The position numbers and the translations under genes are program-made. Below are positions 1 through 12,100 of a stretch of 64,000 bases of DNA, one piece after another (the first letter of the stretch is position 1; each line of letters starts with the position of its first letter). The stretch comes from Numida meleagris (Eukaryota; Chordata; Aves; Galliformes; Numididae). The stretch spans positions 80,241,794 to 80,305,793 of the forward strand of contig NC_034410.1 in the NCBI RefSeq assembly GCF_002078875.1. The letters run 5' to 3'. Below the pieces are notes generated by a model that did no database searches, was not told where the DNA came from, and was given only the letters and a program-made list of their open reading frames with translations.

Positions 1-93
1 TGTAGTAGTCCTTCTCTTCTGAGAACCAGGTACATTCACTACATGATGTTATGATGTGGAATACCAATAACCGAAAATCATAAAACCATGACA
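1..93 (-). mobile_element. 5' end of an LTR, cut by the window edge
   Basis: Read on the minus strand, these 93 bases begin TGTCATGG and match the first 93 bases of the two full-length LTRs at 8581 and 51957. I count one difference from the 51957 copy and five from the 8581 copy. The element's outer edge is base 93, and the rest lies to the left of the window. Whether it is a solo LTR or one end of a provirus cannot be told from here. The bases after it (from 94) would be one half of the target duplication. Confidence 0.9.
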
Positions 94-3000
94 AGGGGAT
101 CGCAGAAACCACAGAACACTGAGCTTGACTTCCATCTCTGGCAAGATGGTGGCCGTATTAAAATCATTAAGCACGTGGATAAATTACAGCATTTTGGGAA
201 TTAAACAGCAGGCTTTTGTAAAAGGAAATTCTGCTTTACTACTCACCGATATAATGGATTTTCTAAACCCTTTTGACAAATTTCCACATCAAAGGTTATT
301 TCAGATTGGAGTGAAGGCTCTCTTTTGGACTGAAAACTTGTGAAGGTTTGTTTAATGATCATTTTTCAGGATGGAGGAGAATCAGCAGTACAGTTCCTTA
401 CAGATTCTTAGACCAAGGAGCTGTAATGTGATGCACTTGATGTATGTATAAAGAGAAGGACTTTTTTCTGTGCCATGAAGCATTTTCCAGTGGAAGTCCA
501 TGATGAATCACAGGAATCAGCTCAGAGTTAATCTGACTCACTAGGGCTTATCACTCTGTCCTGGTTTTAAGACACTCTGCAACTCTATGTCTGGTGGGAG
601 ATGACAGTGAGGAAATGGAGTGGAGCAGAATCTTATAAGAAAATCCCCATGGCACAAGCTAGATGTGGATGTGCTAGGTATTAGAGATCTCACCAGAAGC
701 ATTGTATGTAGACCACTGGTGAGCCTTGTTGAGTAGAGGCAGTGAAAGAGCTCCCTAGGGCCGAGGTTGAGCACTGGATAAGATCTACTTTCCTGCAAAG
801 ATTGCTTAACATGAAAGAGTGCTGAAGATTAAAGCCACATTCTTGGATGAAACTGGGGGGAACATGGTGGACAGACCATTCCACGTGTTTGTTCTCCACA
901 AAGAATATGATCTATTGGCAATATTAGAGACAGACTGCGGGATAGGTCATTGGTCTCACTCAGTAAGTCATTCCTTATGGTTTTTTTGTTGTTGTTGTTC
1001 ATTTTTTAATTATATATATATATACACAAGAAAACAACCCGCAAGACAGAATTCCTTCCTTGAAAGAGCTTGAATTTTCAGCATCTAATTATTTCTGGAG
1101 AATGTAGAAAGGCTATACTCAAAAGCAGTTCTCTGCAGTGATGGATCTTAAAATACAGCTATTGTTCTTCTCATTCGAGATTTCAGGATCTTGCATGAAG
1201 AGTAGTTTTTAATGCCTAGCTCATGATACTATATTCCCTTATCTTTGTCAGTCATTTGTGTTCCCTAGTCCTATAGTGATAATTTTTATATTTTAGCATA
1301 GTTTTGAATAGAGGATCAACCTGAGCTGTTCATAGTTAGAATAAATGATAGCCAGCCATGATTTAAAGAGCTGTTCTTTCAGTAAGAGATTATGTTTCTG
1401 TCCTAAACCATGAGAAGGTTTGGCTGTGAAATACTCATCTTAGCACATACCCTGATCAAATAGGATCCCTGAAGTGGAACTACCTCATGTGGTTGGAGCT
1501 GCGTTTTGATCCGTTTTGTTGGAATAGGGTGAGCTGAAAGGGAATGAAGCATAGGGGAAGAAATAACAGACATTGTGAAGTCTGATGCCAAAAGCTCATT
1601 TCCTTCCATGCTGGGAAGCCCACAGTTCTTGGAAGAAAAAGACTTTATGGTGGGTAGGTTCCATGCCCTCTGGCTTTGCAGAGTCTGATATTAGACCCAC
1701 TACTGTCTTGACTTGTAGTCAAGGGCTTGGTCTTTAGAGTCTTGCATTTGAAGACTAAATTAGTAACACTTGGTTGAAAATGGATTGCTTTCAGAGGATC
1801 TATGTGCTTCCTACACTCTCCTCCTAAGTTAACCTTCCCCCTTTGCCTTTCCCCTGAATTCTTCATTTCCCTTGGAGCAGCTGCAATAATTGAGACTGAA
1901 GTAGTGTTCTTTTGACCTCTTCCTAGCAAGGACAGCTTTATTTCTACCACCACTTTTCCCATTTCACTGTTGAGAGTGATTAGATTTTCCTGTGGGTGGC
2001 AGTCTAGGAGCCTAAATAAGCATTTCTTTTTGTCACATTCTCTGTTTTCTGCACTAACTTGTAGAGCATTAACTGTTGAAAATTGTACAGGGCAATATAT
2101 GTGCAGGGCAAATTGGGTCCCTTAGTGCTATAACTGCCAAATTTAACAACCCTCACAGACAGAATTTCCTGATCAAGTTGGTGTCTGCACATCCCCTGCA
2201 GCTGCACAGTTTAAGACAAAGCCTCCATAATGACCAAGAAAAATAAAATAAATAAATGAGAGTAGACCTTGGTAAAGAGAGCTGACTCAAGGCCACAGGA
2301 TGCCATCTTTGTTTACTTCTGTCTTTTCCCCTAAGCTGGCATGGGATCAGGAGCACAGCTTCTTAGACACAAATGATTTCTGAACATGCAGTTCTGCTTT
2401 AGTTTCTATATTAACTGAAATCAGAGCTGGCATTGTTAATTTGTCTGAACAGCTGGACAAAATAAGGTTAGATTTTTTTTTCCATGTTTCAAAAATCACT
2501 AGGGGAGCTTATTATAGGAACCACTGTAGCAGAAAGAAAACTGAAGTAATAAACAAAGTGGCTATTATGAGAGAGGAATCTATCGATCAGTGTTTTATGC
2601 AGAGCCTAAGACAGTGAACATGCACATTTTAGATAGAGCTCATTATCTTACAGATTTCTTTTTGAAAATAAAATAATTCTGATTTAATTTCTTTTTTTTT
2701 AATTTGATGGGATGGCAGTGGGTTTAGACATTCCAGTGAGCTCCTCTTGGTTACTGACAGTCAGCATTTCAGAGAGCAGACTGTGAGGAAATGTTAATAA
2801 TTTTGAAGGGAACTCAATCCAGAAAGGAAACTAGGAATCCTAAAATCCTGCAATATCTTGAACTTCCTTCAGTATGATGTGCTTGAGATAACAAATGTTG
2901 ACTCAATGAGTGAAAGAGACCAGTGCAACTCAGCTTGCAGCTTTCTCTGCTGTGGGTGTCTTTGGACTCATTTAAATTACCTGCCTCTTCTCTCTTTTTT

Positions 3001-3559
3001 TCCGCTAGTTAGGATGATAATGATTTTCTTTTGAAATAATAACTTCTTTCTGAAATCAAAGGACACTCTCATCTAACAATCCATATTACAAGCTGGTCTT
3101 ATCCTGCCTTCCTGGATGGAGTTTCCTGCTTTTTCCTAGATAAGGCATATGATTATTCAGAAAAATTGACATGAGATTTAATTTAATTTTTGATTATAGG
3201 CTTTTCATAACTACATAAAACAAACATCTCATGTTTAATAAAGACTGTATCCTCACAAGACCCTGATGAAATACATTTTTAACCATATTATAGATGCAGA
3301 ATTGAGATACAAGGGGTTTGTCAAGGGAAGAAATTCTAAGAAGTGCAAAGCTCATATTCATAAACATCAGGCTGACCAAACCCAAGCTTATTACATTAGG
3401 ATGGCAATGAGTCCAGTTTTATGAATCTTCTTGAGAGGAAGGGTGCATTACCTTCATCTCAGTACTGCACAAATGTAGTCATATGGCTCTTAGTTGGCTC
3501 TAAATTCTCAGAGGTAAAACTGCACCTCTCTTTTAGGTAGAATCATAAGATTAGGTAAT
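94..3559. other. Unique AT-rich sequence, no gene recognised
   Basis: I see no coding gene, RNA gene or clear mobile element here. Small simple repeats occur, such as a (TA)n stretch near 1009-1026 and poly-T runs near 2471 and 2692. Open frames are short (105 codons or fewer), overlap on both strands and resemble no family I know. Confidence 0.6.
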
Positions 3560-3840
3560 AATTCAGTTTGGAAGGATTTTTGAGACGTCTTTGGTCTACT
3601 TATGTGCTGAAAGAGGTGTTGGAGCAGTGGGATCAGAGTAAGTTTCTCATGGTTTTTTGCTTGAAAACCTCGAAGGATGGACACAGACAACATCTCTTGG
3701 CAACCTATTCCAGTGCCTGGCAGATCCCATGGTGAATAAACCTTTTTCTCACGTGTCCATTGTCTATTGTCCCTCTGTCACTGACCGCTATGAAGATTCT
3801 GGCTTAGGCTTCTAGATAAATTCCTTGTAGGTACCTACAT
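3560..3840 (-). mobile_element. Old CR1 LINE fragment (3' part)
   Basis: The plus strand shows diverged versions of the reverse complement of the CR1 C-terminal coding region and 3' end. Cues include 'AAAACCTCGAAGGATGGA', then 'GGCAACCTATTCCAGTGCCTGG' split by changes, then 'GTGAATAAACCTTTTTCTCA'. In the element's own direction these are the typical CR1 stretch encoding the last part of ORF2. Many substitutions and no open frame point to an old, inactive copy. The limits are approximate. Confidence 0.7.
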
Positions 3841-4706
3841 TTCTACTTAGCATTCATTTGTAAAATGAATACTACATACTGCAAATTATGCAAAAGTTCT
3901 GGTGCTAATTGAACTATTACTGATATTACTGGTGCACTTGCAAAAAATCCCTTTGTCAAAGACATGCATTGAGTGTATCAAAACAAAAATGGAATCTGTA
4001 ATTCTTGATTCCCATTTGTGTGCCCTAGCTATAGAACAGTTTCTCTATGTAGGCAATAAAGTTCATTGAGGTGTTTATTGTTGCTTATCATAGACTATCC
4101 CAAGAGGCACTCTCCATTAAGAGAGTGTTACTTTTTCCTTCTGTACCTCTGATTTCTCTCCTGATTTTCTTTCTTTTTGTGTGTGTGTGTGTTTTTATTC
4201 CATTTTGAAAGTTCTCTATTTCTATCTGTTTCTCAAAGAGCTTCTCAAGAACAATTTATATCACTACCTCACTTTTTATATTATCTGATTTCTCTTTTCT
4301 ATGCCTTGGGTGCCATTTAAAAAATTAACTCAGGATCCCTACTCCCTCATTCTGACCTTTTTTTTTTCATGTTTTCCTGGATATACCTTGTAATATAAAA
4401 TCCACTTCTCTCAGTATTTTACTAATGATTGGTTATAATCATGTCTCTCAACCTATTTCTTTTGTTTCCTGCTTTAAGGTGAGGGACATATTTTTCGCTT
4501 ATTGACCTTAGAAAATGAATCTTCTCAGTGAAAAAATACAATTAGGCTGAGTTCCAAGCTCAGTGTTGAAAGGAGCAATGAACGCCATATTATACAATGT
4601 TCCAGTTTCTGATTAAACTTATACTAGCAGATTTATGCAAACATCTTAAAAAAATTACTATGACTGAAAAAAGTAAATAAAACTATTTTTATTCCTGTAT
4701 AGTAGT
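3841..4706. other. Unique AT-rich sequence
   Basis: No gene or known mobile element is visible. There is a short (TG)n run near 4178-4192 and a poly-T run near 4361. Confidence 0.6.
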
Positions 4707-4985
4707 TTGTTTAGCCTAGAAAAGAGGAAGCTCTGAGGAGATGTCATTAATGTCCATAAATATCTGGAGGAAAAGTGCAGAGAAGGTGAAACCAGCTTCT
4801 TTTCCATGGTGTCCAGTGAGAGAGGCTGTGGACACAATCTAAAGCAAAGTATGCTGCATTCAAATATCAGGAAGCACGTCTTTACTGTGAAGGTGACCAA
4901 GCACTGGCACAAGTTGCCCAGAGAGGTGTGGAGTCTCCTCTTGGAGACCTACAAAAATCACCTGGACATGGTCCATTCCAAAAGC
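4707..4985 (+). mobile_element. Old CR1 LINE fragment (3' coding part)
   Basis: Starting near 'TTTAGCCTAGAAAAGAGGAAGCTC', the sequence follows the order of the CR1 ORF2 C-terminal region: 'FSLEKRRL'-like, then 'GDLI' and 'YLKG' equivalents, then the '[12 protein letters not shown]' equivalent at about 4905-4960 ('GCCCAGAGAGGTGTGGAGTC'). It is diverged, frameshifted and lacks the tail repeats. It points the opposite way to the CR1 at 3560-3840, so the two are separate insertions. Confidence 0.75.
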
Positions 4986-6448
4986 TTACATCTTCATAGG
5001 TAATTCTATCGTTGTAAGTAGTCTTTCTGAAGTCATTGTTTTTAGAATTATTAAAATAATTTCTTAAACTAAAGTAGATAGTACAGCTAAGCATTATGGT
5101 GGTACAGTTTATTTCTTGTGTTTGCGGTGCTTTTTTGTCAGGATTTGAAAGCATAGGGGTTAATTCTATTATTATTTTAAAAATCTCTGGTTTCAAGACT
5201 CCCATCCAAATCCTTCTGGCATAAATATATATTTGCATAAGAGTTTGGAACACTATCTTCTTCAACAAACATTGTTCTTCCAAGTATTCACAGAAAGCAA
5301 ACAAAAGGGATCGTGAATACTTGCTGGATCAGATTTGCTACACGTAGCTGAACAGGTGTTAGTGCATATGAGATTTTTTGCAGTAATTCTGCAGATGCTA
5401 AGCTTTTGAGGATAACTTGATGACTTAGTCATTCTTATTCCCTGATAAACACCAACATTACTACCTCCTTACCTCTCCATTCAGGTTTCCCTTCTAAGGG
5501 AAATGATGCATGTACAGGATAATAACACATTTTGTTGTTCCCTGAGGATGTGGTAAGGATACGTATCTCAAGAGCAGAAGTATGGGATGCAATAATACAT
5601 GAATTCAAAAAGCTAGAGATGTCCAATGAAACTTGAACACTTCATTTCTTAATGACTCTAAATAGTAGCCTGCTCCAAAGCAATCTTCCCCAGATGTCCT
5701 TGTTTCCTGTACTCATGTTTGCAGCTTGCATCTCTTGTCAGATAGTGAATCTATTATATCAGACCTAAATTTTTTAGTAAACTCCAGAACAGCTTTTTTC
5801 CCTTACATTTTATTCAAAAGGAATGAATGTGTTGAAAAATATTAGAAAAAAATTCAAGGTTAGTTAGTTTCACTTTCCACTCCCCTCCCCTGCTGTTTTA
5901 TCTTCAAGAGAAAAGACCTGATTTCTTCAGCAAAGGGTACTCATAAGCATGATAGTGTTCTCTACACAGCTACCTGCTCTACCTCAGCATTTTTGCTCAG
6001 TTGTGTGACTGTGCATGTCACTGATAATACAGACATCCCCACATGAAACTGCACGTAGGCCCATCTGATGGGCATCAAAATGTTTCAAAAACCAGATGAC
6101 ACATGAAAATCTTAAGTCCAAAGACTCTTCAGCCCACTGAAGAGGCAAAATGTTCCTACATGAAGCTTTGTATTAATGCAGTCGATTCCCTTTTGAAATC
6201 TTAGATGACTTAGTTAACTTGAATATGACTGTATTACACTGCAGTATTATTTCTCTACATGTAGCATTTATATGTATGTATCTATATTTATTACTATATT
6301 TTCTTCAGCCATTGACACTTGTATGTAAGCATTCAAACCAGTATCTATAAGGTCCATGCATTAATTCAGTACTTTGGTGATTGGATGTATATATGACTCA
6401 TTCAGTTTCAGTTAGAAATCATGCTTCTTTTAGAATATATAGACATAA
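4986..6448. other. Unique AT-rich sequence
   Basis: Nothing recognisable is seen. Part of a 140-codon minus-strand frame (4882-5304) lies here, but its other end overlaps the CR1 at 4707-4985 and it shows no family signature, so I treat it as chance. Confidence 0.55.
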
Positions 6449-6976
6449 GTTGCTCTGAAAATAATGCCTCCTATTTATTTCCACGAAAAGTACAACAGAC
6501 ACAAAGAGCACAATAACACTGTTTGATAGAGCAAATTCTCAACTTCAAAATACTATTTTTCAACATAGTCACCACCATTAGCCGTGCATTTTCACCAGTG
6601 ATGAACAAGAGCCAGAATGTTTTGCTTATAAAAATCTGCACCAGCTTAGGTGACCTACTGTCACTGCTGAAACACACCACCCATCACCTCATTGTGCTCA
6701 CATCCACTGTTTTGTCTCTATAAATCTTCAGTAAGCATGAATGAATGACATTGGGTGCCATCTTTTTCTCATGGAAGAATTCACCTTTACTTCATATGCA
6801 CTTCCATGTCAGATGCTATTTTGTCAGACTGCCCGTCTGCTGTCATCTGTTACATAGCAACAACATGTAACAGAATATTGATGGGAAGGTTCAACTTCTA
6901 CTGCCATACCACCAACATCCACCTCTGATGTCACTGGCAAATGTAATTAAATAGGAGGCATTACTTTTGCAGCATT
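6449..6976 (-). mobile_element. Internally deleted mariner transposon (Galluhop-like)
   Basis: The ends are inverted repeats: a 15-bp perfect core (AATGCCTCCTATTTA at 6463-6477, its reverse complement at 6948-6962) extends with a few mismatches to about 27 bp. On the minus strand the interior encodes pieces of a mariner transposase. The N-terminal helix-turn-helix part starts near 6807 and includes the 'TVDVSTMR' then 'WVVCFSS' stretch, with an in-frame TGA between them. The C-terminal 'ANGGDYVEK' motif lies near 6556-6587 in another frame. The catalytic DD(34)D core is missing: the element is about 530 bp, against the roughly 1.2-1.3 kb usual for mariners. It is a dead, non-autonomous remnant. 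The family name is from memory of chicken mariners; a related mariner is possible. The outer TA target duplication is not clean, so the limits are good to a few bases. Confidence 0.85.
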
Positions 6977-8580
6977 CCTCATCTTTCTAAAATACTTTAT
7001 TTCCCTTCTTGAGTAAATGTGATATGTTCGTGGACATCTCAGAAAGAAATCCTTAGCAAGCAGGGAGAACTCTGAAAACATTTTTAAAACAAGCACTTCA
7101 GGAGATTAGCAAAATTCCTCTTATAGAAATGTATTACACCTGCAGACCATTAGGGTAATATCCTTTGCTTTGTGTTGCATCAACTCAGGTGTGATAACAC
7201 TGATTCAGAATCTAAAACTGCTTCTTCCTTAATCTTTGCAGAGAAGTTTAGGGAAACATTAGATACTGAATGTAATTCAAATGTTTCCTGAAATGAAACA
7301 TTTCACCAGTACTGTGATTCTAAGTCCCGTGGCAATGATATTTAAAAAGTCCTTAATAAAAATTCTCAGATACATTTCTAACTTGCATGAATGATCACAA
7401 GCTTTCAAAGATATTCTCATTTGGCTTCTGATCTATATTTGGCAGATTCAAAAATAACACTAATAGCTATGAGAGTGAGCTTTGTCTAATTATGCTTTCA
7501 GAACAATACAACATATTCCACTGTCAATCAATTGCTCATTTAAACCTGCTAGTAAGTCCTTTCCTATTATTGACCATAATAATTAGCATACTTCTATGGA
7601 GAGATGGTTTTACTGTTATTAGCAAAGCTTTGCAATAAGTATTTCTAAAATCTAGAAGGATGATATAGACATTTTATTGCAGTTTTCAATTCTAAGTAGA
7701 AGAGGCTTAATATAGGTGCTGACAAAGAACCCATTAAACAAATCAATAACGTATCTGTGTCAGAGCTGTTGAATGTCCTAAGTGAATACGTATATTCATA
7801 CATATTCCTGCTAGAGATGTATCAAAAAATAAAAGATCAATCTATATTCAATTTTCAACCTCTAAAGGGACTGAAACATAAAATATGTTCTTTTAGCATA
7901 ACAGATATTTTGTATTAGCTTTGTATGCATGGGACTGCAAGTCAGGTCAGAAACCTTGTGGGACTGCCTAATTTAAGCTAGCCATCTTCAGGACAAATGT
8001 CTAACAAACAGCTAGGCCTGTATCAGGCTCATCTACCCCAGTAAATACTACCTAAATTAGACAACTCAGCCCTGTTTCACAGCAGGAATGTGACAAGAAG
8101 AGTGAAGGGTTCTCTAGACCCAGACTAGTACTCCAAAGTGTTGGGTTTGAAGACTGAGTCTGTAGAAGTAGAGAATGTCCCTTTGTAGAAGGCAACATGA
8201 AAGATGTTAAGGGTCAGAGAGCTTTGGAAATCAGAACAATATGACAGCTCATTCCACTGTGATCAAAGAAATTTTTGCTATAAATCTTGTTGAGAGAAGA
8301 TAGAACCTTGTTAACAGGACTAAGAACTGACTTGTTGGAGTGTAACAATTTTAAATACTAGCAACTAAGCACCTTAAACTAAAAAGAATTGGGTGACAGA
8401 GGAAAAGAGATCTGAAAGCGGAAAGATTTAAGGGTAGGTAAAGATGACATAAGGGATACACTGACAAGAAGTGTAAATGTAATTGGAAGGAAAACACAGC
8501 TGGGAATTAATTCAGGAATAAGGGCATATTTGAATACTACAAAGGAAGGGCATGGACAGAGCAGATAGATGTTAATACAG
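6977..8580. other. Unique sequence, no gene recognised
   Basis: No coding gene or known repeat is visible. The last five bases (TACAG, 8576-8580) are the left half of the LTR target duplication. Confidence 0.6.
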
Positions 8581-9108
8581 TGTCATGGTTTTGTGATTTT
8601 CAGTTATTGATATTCCACATCATAACATCATGTAGTGGATATACCTGGTTCTCAGAAGAGAAGGACTACTACAGTCCCCACGGTACTTTTCTCCTCTGTT
8701 ACCATTTCCAGCCGGAGGGAAAAGATAAAAGCTCGCAGTATAAAAACTTGCAGATCACGAGACCTCGTCCCTTTTTCCGCCATCTCTCGTCTTGGCAGCA
8801 CCTCGCTCTCCAGCCGTCTTATTGTCGGTAGTAGAGTAAGGCCTACCTTGATTTTGGGACATTCTCTCTCTCTGTATTGGATTTATCAGCTTTAATTGTA
8901 ATTATATTGTACTATAGTGTGTTGTTTTGCATTCCGATATCTTATTTAGTAAATTAGTTTGTTTCTCCTGAGATTGTTGCCGCTGCTCTTTGCTCTCAGG
9001 GCCATCTCCCTACCCTTTTCCCCTTTCCCCTTTTCCCGGGACGTGGGCCCGTGGATCCCCCGTCCCCTTTGTCACGGAATTGGGCCTAACGCCTGTAAAC
9101 TGTTGACA
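8581..9108 (+). mobile_element. Full-length solo LTR with target duplication
   Basis: This 528-bp element begins TGTCA and ends TGACA, the TG...CA arrangement of retroviral LTRs. It is flanked by a perfect 5-bp direct repeat, TACAG (8576-8580 and 9109-9113). A TATA-like box (TATAAAAA) lies at 8739-8746, followed by a GC-richer stretch and a pyrimidine-rich 3' third. No gag, pol or env sequence adjoins it, so it is a solo LTR left by recombination between the two ends of an endogenous retrovirus. A related copy lies at 51957-52487 in the same orientation, with about 38 differences by my count (near 7%). A 5-bp duplication fits several avian ERV classes; I do not assign a family name. The small open frames inside are shadows. 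Confidence 0.92.
8739..8746 (+). promoter_or_regulatory. TATA-like box in the LTR at 8581
   Basis: TATAAAAA lies 158 bases into the LTR and is kept exactly in the other full-length copy (52116-52123). It is embedded in the longest conserved block shared by the two copies, as expected for a U3 core promoter. The transcription start would be some 25-30 bases downstream. Present activity is unknown. Confidence 0.6.
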
Positions 9109-12100
9109 TACAGAAAGGGAAATCCGGGGGGAAAGTAAGAGGAAAGAATCTCAGGAAATGCTTCCTAAAACATTAGCATAATGATAAAGAGAGATGCACA
9201 GTTGAGAAAGATTTATGCTTTAATTATTAATATATTGTTCACAAACAAAACTTCAAAATGTCTCTTTTGGAAGCTATGCTCAATGCTAAGTGGGTTTTCA
9301 AAGCAGACTCTTTAAAGAGGCTAATAGAGTCAGTTAATGCAATGATAAAAAGATGGGGATGTGACAGGGTAATTTTAACATTGCTCTTGTAGGATAATTA
9401 TCTTTGAATTCTCTTCTTTTTTTCTCAGTGCATAACAGAAAGGTATCCTGTAATTATGAATATAATTAGGTGTGGGTTTTTTTTGCTTTTTTTTTATTTT
9501 TCAGTGAAAAACCTTTAAAAGAGCATTGAGTATGAACTGCCACAAATTTTCTGTTGCTTTATGACTCTGCTCTAGCAGGTAGACCCAAAATGTTTTAAGT
9601 TCATGAAATCTTTGCTTTGGAAACATGCCTACTCCATTTGGCATTTAAATTATTGTTTTTCATCAATTATAAATGCAGGTTTGAATAATAAATAAATAAA
9701 TAAATAAATAAGGAACTCCAAAGAAGTCTATACACCTTTTGGGCATATTCCTCATCCAGCTAGTCATCTCTTGCCCCTTCTCCTAATCAACACAAAACAG
9801 TCACATGCTTATACTCCTTAGTGATTTTTTTCTTTTGATTTTGTGGGGTTTGATATTTAACATATAGATTTTCTTTTGTATTCTTCAAAGCATTGAGAAG
9901 AAAAATCAATAGGATAACACTTCCAAATGACAAAAATATTTTTACATCTGTAGAATTTGTTGAACTATTAAGTCCACAAGGGTCTAGACAGTTGGAGTCA
10001 AACATCTATTGAGTTTTTAATTAAGATAGTAGAAGATAAATCTGAGGGGAAGAAGCTATACCGTCAATAAATCAGTAGTGGTGAAATCACTCTGTCATGC
10101 CTGTCCTTCACAATGAGCTCAATGGAAAGTGACAGACTCTTCCAGACATAAGGAGAGGTTCACTTTCTTTAACGTAGGTTCCTTCAGGTTGGAAGTTTAA
10201 GAAAAAGTTGCAAGTTTAAGTCTACCCTGGTTCCCTTTGATAACTGAAAAGAAAGACATATCTCCACACTATCCTTTCTTATAGAAAACTACTCTGCGTT
10301 CCACTGACTGTACAATGGGCAAACTCAGACCTGGATGTATAACATAAGGTAAAGAAAATATCTCCTACACATTTCTGGTCAGAGAAGTATAAATTCTTAA
10401 GTATAGATGAGAAAAACAATAGACATGAAAAATACAGAAACAAACAAACAAAAAAACCCATGTCTTTTCCTTAGGAAAAAAAATTTAAACTCAGGCTCAA
10501 GTTACTTTGAAATTATGCCAAGGTCCTTGAAAGATATTTTAAGTGAATTTCTTCTAGTGGTCAAGAAGAGAACCAATTACTTTAATCTTGAATAGCTTTT
10601 TTTTCTGTTTTTCAAAAGCAGAAGGTGATTTTGGGGGAAACTTTCTTTTTTTGTTATTGTTTTTTATTTTTCTTGTTTTAAATAAATGCTAAAAGATAAA
10701 CACAATTTGGAAATTAATAACTATGTTCACATATATAAAAGATACTGAGGGAAGAATAATTCCTAGGAGGAAGAGGATACTATTCTCCTGCTGTTGACAG
10801 AGTAACAAATATGTAGACTTAAACTACAGAGAAAAAATAATCAGGTCAAAGCTGTTTTTTTCCTTTTTTCCCCCCATTGTTTATTTATTGTTGTGTTTTT
10901 CATGATTGCGCTTTCAACAGCAGAACTCAGTCTCCTCCAGCTATGTTTTTCTGTGACAACTGTTCGAAATAAAAATTGGAGACAAAAAGAGCTTCATCTT
11001 ATCAGAACATACTTGCATACGTTTCAAGAAAAATGATGAAAATGTACTAACAAGCACACAAAATATGAGACTTTCAGAGGATTTTTTTTCTTAATAATTC
11101 TTCTCATTCTCTGAGAAGTGAAGATGGGCTTGTCACTTGTGTTAACTGTTAATTCTGAAATAGGAAAGGATCTCATGAGTGAAAGAAAGGGAAAGATTTT
11201 GCCTAAATGATACTCTCGCCTTCTAGAATGCTGGCATATACAGTGGATATGCCTGTATCAGCATCTGAGAATAAATGACTCTGCACACTTGCAAACATGG
11301 GCAAACATGTGTTAGAGAGAAACATACAAAATATATATAGACATTTATCCTCACTCTGAGGCAAAATAAACACCACAGAAGAAGAAAAGCTAACAATGAT
11401 GATCAACTTCATTCCTGTGTTTAATTTACATTTGCCTTAAACCTTTCCCAAGTTGCAGTATTTTCTTTGATTAATCAAAATGCAGCTTGACCTAATTGCA
11501 TTTTTATTTCTATGTGGGTTAGTAACCATTCAAACATAGAGGTGCTTAACAAATATCAAAGCATAACCCCCTTGTTTTTAAACTACATGTTCAAGCACTC
11601 ATTTCTCTTTGTTAAATAAATGCAATAGGACAGTGGACTTCCAAGAGACATATCAAAGCGATATAAGTAATATCCTCCTTGAATATCCAGAGTTTATCCT
11701 CTGAAAATAGACAATTTAAGAGTTGTATTGAATCACTTAATTGTGTTTGAGCCATTTACAAGTACTAATCTGTAAACCAGAAGCATGCCAGTAATTTTAT
11801 ATTTCTCTGAGTATCATTTGTCAGCTTATAACTATACATTTCTTACTGCAAATGCACCTTTAAAAGTCACATTCACTGAATAAAAACATATTCTTAGCTC
11901 TAATTTGATGTGGCTGGAGTAGATGAAGAGAAACAGGCTATCAATTGCTATTTGACTCTTTTGGACAAACTCAAAATGCTAATTCAATGAGAAGAGTGAT
12001 TAAGAAGGACAGGAATTAACATCTCCTAGTTCCTGTACTTCAGTCTAATTCTGATACTACTGAGATTCTTGAGTCACGTAATCATGGCTCTCAATGAGAA

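Noticed and set aside
4882..5304. 140-codon minus-strand frame
   Set aside because: Partly antisense to a CR1 fragment, with no family signature.
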